Shown here: piece by piece, positions 39,522 to 48,393 of the stretch
Layout: every line of letters starts with the position of its first letter
How positions within the stretch are numbered: position 1 is the stretch's first letter
Source: Marinomonas atlantica
GTDB taxonomy: Bacteria > Pseudomonadota > Gammaproteobacteria > Pseudomonadales > Marinomonadaceae
NCBI RefSeq assembly: GCF_001639725.1
Contig: NZ_LTAW01000009.1
Coordinates: forward strand, 1-64,000
Length of the DNA: 64,000 nucleotides
Reading direction: 5' to 3'
The notes under the pieces: model-generated
What the model was told of the DNA's origin: nothing
What the model saw: the letters and a program-made list of their open reading frames with translations, nothing else
The model's database searches: none
Program-made: the position numbers and the translations under genes

Positions 39522-39794
39522 ATAGCGACCTTACAATCATTTGACATCTAAATAACTTACTGCCATTCTCAGCTTCGCACGCCACAACCATTATTTTATG
39601 TTTGTGGCGATGCGTATTCAAAAGCTGCCAGCTCGGGGTTATGAGCTGATCGTATCAACGCGAACGTCATCCAACTTGTTGGATTGCTTCGTTGAGCGAC
39701 AATTGGAATGGCTGCTTAAAAGTTGTGTTATATTTCATCTCATGCACGGCCTTCATTCCAATTGTTACCACCAAATACAGTTTGGAGAAACAAT

Positions 39795-41381
39795 ATGAGC
39801 AAAGGTTCCTCGGAAAAAGGCCGGGAAGAGTACGACACGTCCTATAAAGCAGGTCAGGACAACGTACAATTTCTCGGATTAGATGTGCATAACCCTGTGT
39901 TTGGCATCTCTGCATTTATTATCTTCGCTTTCGTCATTGGCTCTATTGCCTTTCCCGACAACGCTAAAGATGTCTTGATGGCCGCTCGTGGCTGGTCGAT
40001 CAATCAATTCGATTGGTTCTTCATGGCGGCGGGTAATATCTTCGTCCTATTCTGTTTAGCTCTGATCGTCTTGCCTATGGGTAAGATTCGACTTGGCGGT
40101 ACAGAAGCTAAACCAGAGCACTCTACTCTTACCTGGTTCTGTATGCTTTTCGCAGCAGGCATGGGTATCGGCTTAATGTTCTGGAGTGTAGCAGAACCGG
40201 TTGCGTACTATACTGGCTGGTACGGAACTCCGCTCAATGTTGTGGCCAACACACCCGAAGCTGAATCACTTGCCATGGGCGCTACCATGTTTCACTGGGG
40301 TCTTCACCCTTGGGCCATTTACGCGATTGTTGCGCTGTCACTTGCCTTCTTTGCTTACAACAAAGGTTTGCCGCTTACCATTCGTTCAGCATTCTATCCT
40401 CTGTTTGGCGAGCGTGTTTGGGGCGTACTAGGCCACTTTGTTGATATCCTAGCCGTTATTGCCACCATATTTGGTCTCGCTACATCGCTTGGCTTTGGTG
40501 CACAACAAGCCACCAGTGGTTTGAATTTCTTATTTGATATCCCGAACACTCTGACGACGCAGATTATCGTCATTGCTGTAGTAACAGGGGTCGCTATTAT
40601 TTCCGTTGCTCGTGGTTTAGATGGCGGTGTGAAATTACTGTCTAACATCAACATGATCATTGCAGCACTGCTAGCGGCTTTTGTACTTATTGTCGGTCAC
40701 ACAGGCGCTATTTTTGGTGCGATGGGAACCATCTTCGTCGGTTACCTAGAGAATATTATTCCACTTAGTAACATGGTGGGTCGTGATGACGAAACGTTCT
40801 ATCACGGCTGGACTGTCTTCTACTGGGCTTGGTGGATCAGTTGGTCTCCATTCGTAGGCATGTTTATCGCACGTGTTTCACGCGGTCGTACTATTCGTGA
40901 GTTTATTACGGCTGTATTGCTGGTACCTACATTGGTATCTATGGTGTGGATGGCAATCTTTGGTGGCTCAGCGATTGAGCAAGTCCAACAAGGCGTTGGT
41001 TCACTCGCAGAGAACGGTATTACCGATGCTTCATTGGCCATGTTCCAAATGTTTGAGCACTTACCACTTACTTCGATCATTTCATTCATTGCGATTGTCT
41101 TAGTACTGGTTTTCTTTGTGACGTCTTCAGACTCTGGCTCATTGGTTATTGATGGCATTACTGCAGGCGGTAAAACTGATGCACCGATGTCACAACGTGT
41201 GTTCTGGGCTATTCTTGAAGGTATCATCGCGGTCGCATTGCTGGTGGGCGGTGGCTCTGAAGCCTTAACCGCCATTCAAGCGGCAGCGATTACCATTGGT
41301 TTGCCATTTACCGTGTTGCTATTGGTCATGTGTGTCAGCTTGTTTAAAGGCTTACAAACAGACCTCAAATTTGTGCGTTAG
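39795..41381 (+). CDS. BCCT-family betaine/choline/carnitine transporter
   Basis: 528 residues from ATG at 39795 behind TTTGGAGAAAC; the longer frame upstream is rejected. About twelve membrane helices are visible. The BCCT signatures are present: GIGLMFWSVAEPVAYYTGW near 130 and the conserved FYWAWWISWSPFVGMFIARVSRGR near 340. The aromatic residues typical of the trimethylammonium site are included. The family imports glycine betaine, choline or DMSP-like solutes by sodium or proton symport, fitting a marine organism. The C-terminal tail is short, so osmotic sensing through it is doubtful. The 273 bases upstream hold no gene. Confidence 0.92.
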   Translation: MSKGSSEKGREEYDTSYKAGQDNVQFLGLDVHNPVFGISAFIIFAFVIGSIAFPDNAKDVLMAARGWSINQFDWFFMAAGNIFVLFCLALIVLPMGKIRLGGTEAKPEHSTLTWFCMLFAAGMGIGLMFWSVAEPVAYYTGWYGTPLNVVANTPEAESLAMGATMFHWGLHPWAIYAIVALSLAFFAYNKGLPLTIRSAFYPLFGERVWGVLGHFVDILAVIATIFGLATSLGFGAQQATSGLNFLFDIPNTLTTQIIVIAVVTGVAIISVARGLDGGVKLLSNINMIIAALLAAFVLIVGHTGAIFGAMGTIFVGYLENIIPLSNMVGRDDETFYHGWTVFYWAWWISWSPFVGMFIARVSRGRTIREFITAVLLVPTLVSMVWMAIFGGSAIEQVQQGVGSLAENGITDASLAMFQMFEHLPLTSIISFIAIVLVLVFFVTSSDSGSLVIDGITAGGKTDAPMSQRVFWAILEGIIAVALLVGGGSEALTAIQAAAITIGLPFTVLLLVMCVSLFKGLQTDLKFVR

Positions 41382-41400
41382 TCATAACGTTTAATAATTA

Positions 41401-41428
41401 TAAAGGCGGGGCAACCCGCCTTTATTGT
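41401..41428 (+). terminator. Intrinsic terminator after BCCT gene
   Basis: AAAGGCGGG pairs with CCCGCCTTT around GCAA, followed by a T-rich stretch. Confidence 0.85.
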
Positions 41429-41465
41429 TTTTATAGGGCGGCTTCGTTTATACTGCCCGTCCTCT

Positions 41466-41590
41466 TAAGGGAGTAATCTTCTTCGTTCACGAAGATCCAC
41501 TGTCAACATAATTGAGCCTCATGCTCATGGCAATGGAGTCCATACGCATCACGCGCAGGATTGATGAGACTTAAGACGATTACTTGTTCC
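41466..41590 (+). promoter_or_regulatory. yybP-ykoY (manganese) riboswitch
   Basis: The conserved aptamer pieces are present in order: GGGAGTAATC (41469-41478), a hairpin TCTTC/GAAGA (about 41480-41494), the hallmark TGTCAACATAAT (41501-41512) and GAGACTTAAGAC (41566-41577). AGTAATC (41472-41478) closes with GATTACT (41578-41584). A downstream GGTGGGC/GCCCACC hairpin (41592-41598 with 41625-41631) lies just before the start codon and may be the expression platform, probably translational since no T run follows. Mn2+ is the known ligand of this class. Its position before a GDT1-family exporter fits. Confidence 0.85.
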
Positions 41591-41645
41591 AGGTGGGCAC
41601 AGGTTATTCGTCTTATGTTTAATCGCCCACCATTGGATACCACTA

Positions 41646-42209
41646 ATGGAAGCCGTTCTTACCTCAATCTCTACTGTTGCTCTAGCCGAAATGGGTGATA
41701 AAACCCAACTGCTGGCGCTGTTTCTTGCCGCTCGATTCTCGTCAAAGCTCCAAATAGTGCTTGGCATCATTGCCGCGACCATCATCAATCATTTAATCTC
41801 TGCGTGGATTGGCGTTCAAATTACTCACTGGATTCCAGGTACTTGGGTAAACTGGGTAATCGGCGCTAGCTTTATAGTCGTCGGCCTGTGGATACTGATT
41901 CCAGATAAAGATGACAGCGAAGAAAGCAAATTTCTAAAGTCTGGTGCATTTTTCGCCACGTTTATCTTGTTTTTCATTGCGGAAGTGGGCGACAAGACAC
42001 AGATCGCTACCGTATTATTAGGTGCTAACTATCATTCGGTGCTATGGGTAACCGTTGGTTCAACGATTGGTATGCTGATCGCAAATGTGCCCGTTGTATA
42101 CGCCGGTCAATGGCTAATGCAACGAATTGATCCCAAGAAAACACGTATCGCGGCATGTGTTTTATTTGTCTTAATGGGGATCGCTGCCATTTTATACCCT
42201 GCCGTATAA
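41646..42209 (+). CDS. TMEM165/GDT1-family cation exporter (UPF0016)
   Basis: 187 residues with six predicted membrane helices in two inverted halves. Each half carries the family motif: ALAEMGDKTQLLAL near 13-26 and IAEVGDKTQIATVLL near 112-126. Family members in Vibrio (MneA) and other organisms move Mn2+ or Ca2+ out of the cytoplasm. The manganese riboswitch upstream supports Mn2+ export here. The next gene begins 12 bases later. Confidence 0.93.
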   Translation: MEAVLTSISTVALAEMGDKTQLLALFLAARFSSKLQIVLGIIAATIINHLISAWIGVQITHWIPGTWVNWVIGASFIVVGLWILIPDKDDSEESKFLKSGAFFATFILFFIAEVGDKTQIATVLLGANYHSVLWVTVGSTIGMLIANVPVVYAGQWLMQRIDPKKTRIAACVLFVLMGIAAILYPAV

Positions 42210-42221
42210 GCGAGGACATTT

Positions 42222-44075
42222 ATGGACGTCGAACTCTCGGAAATATTGGATACATTGTGTGAATATGCCCCTTTTATTGATTTAAAAGATGAGCCAATTT
42301 TGCAGGACATGGTGAAGGATATTGAGATCACCTACTTGCGTGCTGGCGAATGGGCAATAGCACCAGAAGCGCGCAACCAAACGCTTTTCTTTATTCGTTC
42401 AGGTGCGATTGAAGCTAAGAACAAAAATGGCAAGTTACTACGTCGTATGCATGAAGGCGATGTGTTTGGCTCGTCATCTTTATTGCGTGGTGGCCGCTCG
42501 TCACACACCATGATGGCGTTAGAAGATTCGTTGCTTTACCGTATCCCTGCACGCTGGTTTATTCAGTTTTACAGTGAGTTCGACTCTTTTTCCGACTTCT
42601 TTGAGCTTTCTCGAGAAGTGCGCTTAAAGACGGCTATGGACAACCAATCATCCGATTTATCGCTGATGACTTGCCCAGTGCATTCACTCTTACGTCGTCC
42701 ACCGATTACAGCCAGTCACGATGTCGACATCAAGACAGCGGCTAATATCATGTCGAACGAGCGCGTTTCTTCTCTATTGATTACCGAAAACAACAGCCTA
42801 GTAGGCATTTTAACCGACCGCGATTTACGTAATCGTGTTGTGGCAAAAGGTTTACCATTGGATGTTCGTGTCGATATGATCATGACGCAAAACCCAGTGA
42901 CGGTCGATGCCGGTGACTTTGCCTCCGAAGCGGTTCTAAAAATGATGGCGACCAATATTCACCATTTACCGGTGGTAAAAAACGGTCGTCCTTTCGGTGT
43001 GATCAGCACTGGCGATTTGGTACAACGTGAAAGCCACGGTTCGGTCTATGTCATCAGCGATATTTTCAAACAAGAAGATGTCGAGGGATTAGTTGCCATT
43101 AGCCAAAAGATGGACCACATTTTTACGCAGCTGGTTAACGCCGATGCCAACACACAAATGATTGGCAATGCCATGTCACACATTGGCGTAGCCTTTGTGA
43201 AACGACTGCTACAGCTTGCCGAACGTGAATTAGGACCGCCGCCTATTCCTTATTGCTTCCTAGCGCTTGGATCTCAAGCACGGGAAGAGCAAACCATCAG
43301 TACAGACCAAGATAATGCGCTGATTTTGCACGACCGTTATGACAAAGCGTTGCATGGAGATTATTTCCGTGAACTAAGCGATTACGTCTGTAAAAATCTA
43401 GACCGCTGTGGCTATCCTCTTTGTACGGGGGACATCATGGCGATGAACCCGCGCTGGCGCATCCCACTATCTGAGTGGAAGAAAACCTTTGCGGAGTGGA
43501 TTGAAAAACCAAAAGCCGAAGCTTTGCTACATGTATCGATCTTCTTCGATCTACGTGGCATCTACGGAGATAAGACCCTTGCTCGTCAACTAAACAGCTA
43601 TATCCGTGAGTTAGCCAAAGAAAATAAAGGCTTCTTGTCTGCACTGGCGCGCAACGCAAACCAGCGTACACCGCCACTGGGATTCTTCCGACAGTTTGTA
43701 TTAGATGGCGAAGGCAAGCAGTCTCGTACTTTTAACTTAAAATCTCGTGGCATTGCACCCATTGCAGATTTGGTACGTGTACATGCATTGGCATTAGGCT
43801 CGAATAAACTAAACACTTTTGAGCGTTTAGAAGACATCGAGGAAGCGGGTATTATGCCGGATGGCCGAGCGCGCGATTTGATTCTTGCACTGGAAATGAT
43901 CGGCATGGTACGTATCAAAAACCAGAAGAACCAAATCGAAGAAGATGAGTCACCTAATAACAACGTTAACCCAGAAACCTTATCCGAATTTGAGCGCCGC
44001 CATTTACGTGATGCATTCAATATTGTTTCGCGTCAGCAAGAGTTCCTAAAATACCGTTACCCTGGAAAAGGCTAA
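42222..44075 (+). CDS. Cyclic-nucleotide-binding / CBS / DUF294 nucleotidyltransferase-like protein
   Basis: 617 residues. An N-terminal cNMP-binding-type domain (about 20-130) includes RSGAIEAKNKNGKLLRRM and GDVFGSSSLL. Two CBS repeats lie at about 160-275 (SSLLITENNSLVGILTDRDL, HHLPVVKNGRPFGVISTGDL). A DUF294 nucleotidyltransferase-like domain follows near 330-370, with LGSQAREEQTISTDQDNAL, which retains the two-Asp pattern. A DUF294 C-terminal domain ends the protein. The family is thought to be regulatory; the reaction is unknown. An exonuclease gene follows by 9 bases, a pairing also seen in Pseudomonas near acetate permease genes. Confidence 0.88.
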   Translation: MDVELSEILDTLCEYAPFIDLKDEPILQDMVKDIEITYLRAGEWAIAPEARNQTLFFIRSGAIEAKNKNGKLLRRMHEGDVFGSSSLLRGGRSSHTMMALEDSLLYRIPARWFIQFYSEFDSFSDFFELSREVRLKTAMDNQSSDLSLMTCPVHSLLRRPPITASHDVDIKTAANIMSNERVSSLLITENNSLVGILTDRDLRNRVVAKGLPLDVRVDMIMTQNPVTVDAGDFASEAVLKMMATNIHHLPVVKNGRPFGVISTGDLVQRESHGSVYVISDIFKQEDVEGLVAISQKMDHIFTQLVNADANTQMIGNAMSHIGVAFVKRLLQLAERELGPPPIPYCFLALGSQAREEQTISTDQDNALILHDRYDKALHGDYFRELSDYVCKNLDRCGYPLCTGDIMAMNPRWRIPLSEWKKTFAEWIEKPKAEALLHVSIFFDLRGIYGDKTLARQLNSYIRELAKENKGFLSALARNANQRTPPLGFFRQFVLDGEGKQSRTFNLKSRGIAPIADLVRVHALALGSNKLNTFERLEDIEEAGIMPDGRARDLILALEMIGMVRIKNQKNQIEEDESPNNNVNPETLSEFERRHLRDAFNIVSRQQEFLKYRYPGKG

Positions 44076-44084
44076 GCACTGCCA

Positions 44085-44780
44085 ATGAACCCAAAACAGC
44101 TACCGGACAACTGGCAAGAAGCGTTCGCTAAATTAGCGGAGGAATGCCAATCTCCTGCTTTAAAGCGTTTTTATGGCGCGGGCGTGCCAGGTTTAGATAA
44201 GCCATTAGAGGAGACACCCTTGGTGTCCCTTGATATCGAAACAACAGGATTAGACCCGAATAAAGACGACATTGTCAGCATAGGACTGGTGGACTTTAAC
44301 CTTGAGGGCATTCGCTTAAACAGTGCATGTTACTGGTTAGCAAAACCCCATGGCCCATTGACTCATGAATCGGTTGCGATTCATGAAATTACCCATTCGG
44401 AAATCCAAGATGCGCCACGTTTATCGAGCTTCTTGGACGAAGTATTGGATGCCATAGCCGGTAAGATTGTCGTGATTCATTGTGCGGCCATCGAACGACC
44501 GTTTCTATACGAAGCGGCCATGAAACATTATGGTGAACCACTGCTGTTTCCGATGCTCGATACCATGGCCATTGAAGCTAATGCGATTCATAAGCCTTGG
44601 TGGCAGCGCTTTGGACGACAGCCATCGCTGCGTTTAGATGCCTGTCGCCAGCGCTATAACCTACCACGTTATCGCGCTCATCAAGCCTTGATGGACGCCG
44701 TGTCCTGCGCCGAGTTGTTCCAAGCTCAAGTATCTCATCACTTAAACAAAGAGCACCTTACCTCAGAATACGACGTCTAA
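44085..44780 (+). CDS. 3'-5' exonuclease of the DnaQ (DEDDh) type
   Basis: 231 residues. ExoI is SLDIETTGLDPNKDDIVSIG near 48 with the paired Asp-Glu. ExoII is probably IVVIHCAAIERPFL, and ExoIII is AHQALMDAVSCAE near 205 with the His and Asp of DEDDh enzymes. It is shorter than PolC-type proteins and lacks the UvrC-like fusion. It probably trims DNA or degrades oligonucleotides. It is cotranscribed with the CNB-CBS-DUF294 gene. Confidence 0.88.
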   Translation: MNPKQLPDNWQEAFAKLAEECQSPALKRFYGAGVPGLDKPLEETPLVSLDIETTGLDPNKDDIVSIGLVDFNLEGIRLNSACYWLAKPHGPLTHESVAIHEITHSEIQDAPRLSSFLDEVLDAIAGKIVVIHCAAIERPFLYEAAMKHYGEPLLFPMLDTMAIEANAIHKPWWQRFGRQPSLRLDACRQRYNLPRYRAHQALMDAVSCAELFQAQVSHHLNKEHLTSEYDV

Positions 44781-44786
44781 TCAGTT

Positions 44787-44819
44787 AAGCTTATTACGCT
44801 AGCATCGCGTAATAAGCTT
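44787..44819. terminator. Convergent hairpin with 13-base perfect arms
   Basis: AAGCTTATTACGC (44787-44799) pairs with GCGTAATAAGCTT (44807-44819) around TAGCATC. It sits between the facing 3' ends of the exonuclease and glucosidase genes and overlaps the end of the latter, so its right arm is constrained by coding sequence. It has no T run. Confidence 0.65.
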
Positions 44820-46407
44820 GATACGCTGGCAGCGTCAGTGTTTGCCCTAACATTTCGCTTTCAAAACCATGCCCTGTTAACACGTCACCGACCGTTTCCG
44901 GTAATGTCGCTAGCTGAGATTGCCCTGTGACGTTGATTACAACCAACACAGTATCCTCTTCATAACATCGCGTGAACGCCAGTAAGTCCTCATTGCCAAC
45001 GTCAGTAAACGTTAATTCACCACGCACCAACGCTGGTTGCGACTGTCGCCAGTGGATCAATTGACGAACCTGATGCAAAAACGAGTCTGGGTTGGCTTCT
45101 TGAGTGGCCACACTCAATGGTAAGTGCTGGTCATCTACTGGTAACCACGGTTCACTGGTCGAGAAACCACCTTGCGAAGCATTCTCCCACACCATTGGTG
45201 TACGGCAGCCATCACGGCCTTTAAACACTGGCCACAACGGAATGCCATAGGGGTCTTGAATACGTTCAAATGGCACATTAGCTTCCGGCAACCCAAGCTC
45301 TTCACCTTGGTATAAACAGACACTGCCGCGCAAAGACAGCGTTAGCGCTAAAACCACCAATGGATACTGAATCGGATCTTCATCAGCACCCCAACGCGTC
45401 CGCATGCGCACTACGTCATGGTTTGACACCGCCCAGCACGGCCAGCCATCACGCACACTGTCATTAGTGGTACGAATAACATCGCGCAGAAATTCTGGAG
45501 AACGAGGTTTATTGAGTAACTCAAAGGTGTACGCCATATGCAGCTTGTCGCCACCGTCCGTGTATTCCGCCATCCGTTTAAGCGGAAAATCATCACCGAT
45601 TTCACCCACCGTGGTGGTGCCAGGGAATTCGTCCATCAAGGCCCTTAGCTCTTGTAAAAATATCAGATTTTCTGGCCGGCTTAGGTCATACACATGACGC
45701 TGATAGGTATAGGGATTGTCCTCAGGCGCGCCTTTGGTTTTCGGTTCACCTGGCGGCACAGGCGGGTTGTCTTCTAACCCTTGGCTGTGGAAATAAAAGT
45801 TCACCGTATCCAAGCGAAAGCCATCGACTCCCATTTCTAACCAAAAACGCATACTGTCCAAATGAACGTTACGCACCTCAGGATGATGGAAATTAAAATC
45901 CGGCTGAGATTCTAAAAAGTTGTGCAGATAATACTGCAAACGACGACTGTCCCATTTCCAAGCACTGCCACCGAAGATTGCCAGCCAATTGTTGGGCGGC
46001 GTGCCGTCTGCTTTAGGGTCCGCCCAAACGTACCAATCCGCCTTCGGGTTAGTACGATCTTGACGGCTTTCTTCAAACCAAGGATGCTGATCAGAAGAAT
46101 GACTGATCACTTGGTCGATCATCACTTTTAGACCAAGTGCATGGGCTCGGTCTATTAAGGTCTGAAAGTCCGCTAGCGAACCAAACATAGGGTCAATGTC
46201 GCGATAATCACTGACATCGTAGCCGAAATCTTTCATAGGTGAGGTAAAAATGGGGGATAACCAAATAGCATTCACCCCCAAAGAAGCCACGTAATCCAGC
46301 TTGTCTGTAATGCCTTTTAAGTCGCCAATACCATCGCCATTGGCATCCATAAAGCTACGTGGGTAAATCTGATAAATGATCCCCCCTTGCCACCAGTTCA
46401 ACGCCAT
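44794..46407 (-). CDS. GH13 alpha-glucosidase (oligo-1,6-glucosidase type)
   Basis: 537 residues with the GH13 (beta/alpha)8 barrel. It starts WWQGGIIYQIYPRSFMDANGDGIGDLKGI. The nucleophile Asp is in DGFRLDTVNFYF near 200, the acid Glu in TTVGEIGDDF near 267 and the third Asp in AVSNHDVVRMRTRWG near 328. No signal peptide is present, so it acts in the cytoplasm on imported oligosaccharides. It is 51 bases downstream of a PfkB kinase gene on the same strand and near glucose-type ABC transporter genes, pointing to use of glucosides such as maltose, isomaltose or sucrose. Confidence 0.92.
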   Translation of the reverse strand: MALNWWQGGIIYQIYPRSFMDANGDGIGDLKGITDKLDYVASLGVNAIWLSPIFTSPMKDFGYDVSDYRDIDPMFGSLADFQTLIDRAHALGLKVMIDQVISHSSDQHPWFEESRQDRTNPKADWYVWADPKADGTPPNNWLAIFGGSAWKWDSRRLQYYLHNFLESQPDFNFHHPEVRNVHLDSMRFWLEMGVDGFRLDTVNFYFHSQGLEDNPPVPPGEPKTKGAPEDNPYTYQRHVYDLSRPENLIFLQELRALMDEFPGTTTVGEIGDDFPLKRMAEYTDGGDKLHMAYTFELLNKPRSPEFLRDVIRTTNDSVRDGWPCWAVSNHDVVRMRTRWGADEDPIQYPLVVLALTLSLRGSVCLYQGEELGLPEANVPFERIQDPYGIPLWPVFKGRDGCRTPMVWENASQGGFSTSEPWLPVDDQHLPLSVATQEANPDSFLHQVRQLIHWRQSQPALVRGELTFTDVGNEDLLAFTRCYEEDTVLVVINVTGQSQLATLPETVGDVLTGHGFESEMLGQTLTLPAYQAYYAMLA

Positions 46408-46458
46408 TACCCTACTCCTGTATTTGATTCACCAGCGCACCCTACGTGCGATCTGCGG

Positions 46459-47430
46459 CTAAATTGTGTCGAGTCGAAGTTGTGCTTGTTCTAACGACGG
46501 CAACGACGGATAAGCACCGGTTTTGGTTACGGCTTCTGCACCACACGCCACAGCAAATCGAATGCACGCTTCTAGCTCGATCTGTGTAAAACTTTGCAAC
46601 GAGGCACGATCACCGCCACGCTCTGCTAATTGATACAGCAAGCCTCCGACAAACGCATCCCCTGCCGCCGTGGTATCTTTTACATCCACTTTAGGAGCAA
46701 TCACTTCTCCAGAACCTTGCTCACCTGCAAAATAATGTACAGGATTGCCGCCATCGGTTAAGACAAACAGTGACACACCGTCGCTTAGTAACTCATTGAT
46801 TAATACCAATGGCTCGTTCGACAACACTTCTAGCTCTTCCAAGCTGGCTTTAATCACGTCCCCTTGACGCATCCAGTTGATCACTCGCTGAACATCAACT
46901 TGATGATCTGGCCATAGGTTTATACGCAGGTTCACATCAATACTGACAATCCAGTTTGCGGCTTTGGCCAATTCAATGCCCGCCATGGTCGCGGCCGTAA
47001 TATCTGCTTCAGTTAACGTATTCGAACAGGTATGAAACACACCCGTTTCATCAGCAAACCATTCCGTTTTAAAGTCTTCGCCACGAAATAACATGTCGGC
47101 CGATGGGTTGCGGTAAAATTCAAAACTACGCTCGCCTGTTTGATCGAGACTGACAAATGCCAGTGCAGTCTTCGCCTCTTTGGTCATCAGCATACTATTA
47201 GTATTCACACCATAGCGATTCAATGATGCTTTTAAGTAGTGCCCAAAAGCATCGTCACCCACTTGTCCGGCGAAATGGCTGTTTCCCCCTAAACGGGCTA
47301 CTGCGACCGCCACATTGGCAGGCGCGCCACCAGGGTATTTAGTGAATGACTCAAGTCCATCTAAAGCTGTATCGCCATTCGAAAGGAAGTCAATTAAGGC
47401 TTCACCAAAAGCCATTACTTGTGTCGTCAT
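46459..47430 (-). CDS. PfkB-family sugar kinase, probably fructokinase
   Basis: 323 residues. The N-terminal GEALIDFLS and substrate motif YPGGAPANVAVAVARLGGNS (near 32-51) and the C-terminal PfkB signature VDVKDTTAAGDAFVGGLLY near 250 are intact. The catalytic Asp is in AAGDAF. Fructokinase is the best family match, but other PfkB substrates are possible. It is cotranscribed with the GH13 gene; together they could split and phosphorylate sucrose-type sugars. It is divergent from the response regulator gene. Confidence 0.87.
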   Translation of the reverse strand: MTTQVMAFGEALIDFLSNGDTALDGLESFTKYPGGAPANVAVAVARLGGNSHFAGQVGDDAFGHYLKASLNRYGVNTNSMLMTKEAKTALAFVSLDQTGERSFEFYRNPSADMLFRGEDFKTEWFADETGVFHTCSNTLTEADITAATMAGIELAKAANWIVSIDVNLRINLWPDHQVDVQRVINWMRQGDVIKASLEELEVLSNEPLVLINELLSDGVSLFVLTDGGNPVHYFAGEQGSGEVIAPKVDVKDTTAAGDAFVGGLLYQLAERGGDRASLQSFTQIELEACIRFAVACGAEAVTKTGAYPSLPSLEQAQLRLDTI

Positions 47431-47631
47431 CGTGTTGTCTCTCTCTTATTGTTAATATCAGCCTACGCTTTGAAGCAGAAGGCAAATATGCCTGAAACGC
47501 CACACTTGAATACATGTTACTATAGCCGTTACAGACAATTACTGACTCTATTATCTAGGCCGTTGGTTAACAAACGGTTTCTTGCTAGACTCTTTTCCTT
47601 ATCTGATTATTTATTATCCAATGATACTTAT

Positions 47632-48393
47632 ATGACAAAAACTAAATGCGTCTACGTTGTGGATGACGACGATGAGATTCGTTCTTTACTCAAATCGTAT
47701 CTAGAGAAGAATCAATATCGGGTTCGAACGGCCGATTCGGGCGAATCCTTTTTGGCTGCATTTAGCCCAACAGATGGCGTGGATTTGGTGATTCTGGACG
47801 TACGCTTACCGGGCGCAGATGGCTTTTCAGTATGTCGAACCTTACGCACTCAGTCCAACGTGCCAGTCATCATGTTAACCGCCAACTCGGATGAGATGGA
47901 CCGTATTATCGGCCTTGAAATTGGCGCAGATGACTACCTTGCCAAGCCGTTCAATCCGCGCGAATTATTAGCTCGCATCAAAGCTATCCACCGTCGCATG
48001 GAACACATCAATGAGGTGCCCGAACCAGTAGAAGAAAGTGTGCCGGATGCTCACCGCTTTTATCGCTTCGCCCAGTTTGTACTGGACACGTTAACGCGTG
48101 AATTATCCGTTGATGACGTAAAAGAATCGTTAAGTGGAGCAGACTACAATTTACTGATGTTATTCGTCACCAATCCAGGTACGGTGCTGACTCGAGACTA
48201 TATTGCAGAAAATACACGTGGTCGCGATAGTACACCGCTGGACCGATTTATTGACGTGCACGTCAGCCGCTTACGCCAGCGCCTTAGAGAAGACGCACGC
48301 CAACCACAACTGATCAAAACGGTACGCGGACAAGGCTACATTCTCACTGCACAAGTCACAGCGACTGATGATGACCACCCTGCATCGAGTTAA
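47632..48393 (+). CDS. OmpR-family response regulator
   Basis: 253 residues from MTKTKCVYVVDDDDEIRS; the 71 codons upstream in the same frame lie in the divergent promoter region and are rejected. The receiver domain has the acidic DDDD cluster near 10, the phospho-acceptor Asp in LVILDVRLPGADGF near 55 and the Lys in DDYLAKPFNP near 103. A winged-helix domain follows from about 140 (NPGTVLTRDYI, RFIDVHVSRLRQRL). It overlaps its kinase gene by 26 bases. It may correspond to the GltR-type regulator of glucose uptake in Pseudomonas, inferred from context. Confidence 0.92.
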   Translation: MTKTKCVYVVDDDDEIRSLLKSYLEKNQYRVRTADSGESFLAAFSPTDGVDLVILDVRLPGADGFSVCRTLRTQSNVPVIMLTANSDEMDRIIGLEIGADDYLAKPFNPRELLARIKAIHRRMEHINEVPEPVEESVPDAHRFYRFAQFVLDTLTRELSVDDVKESLSGADYNLLMLFVTNPGTVLTRDYIAENTRGRDSTPLDRFIDVHVSRLRQRLREDARQPQLIKTVRGQGYILTAQVTATDDDHPASS

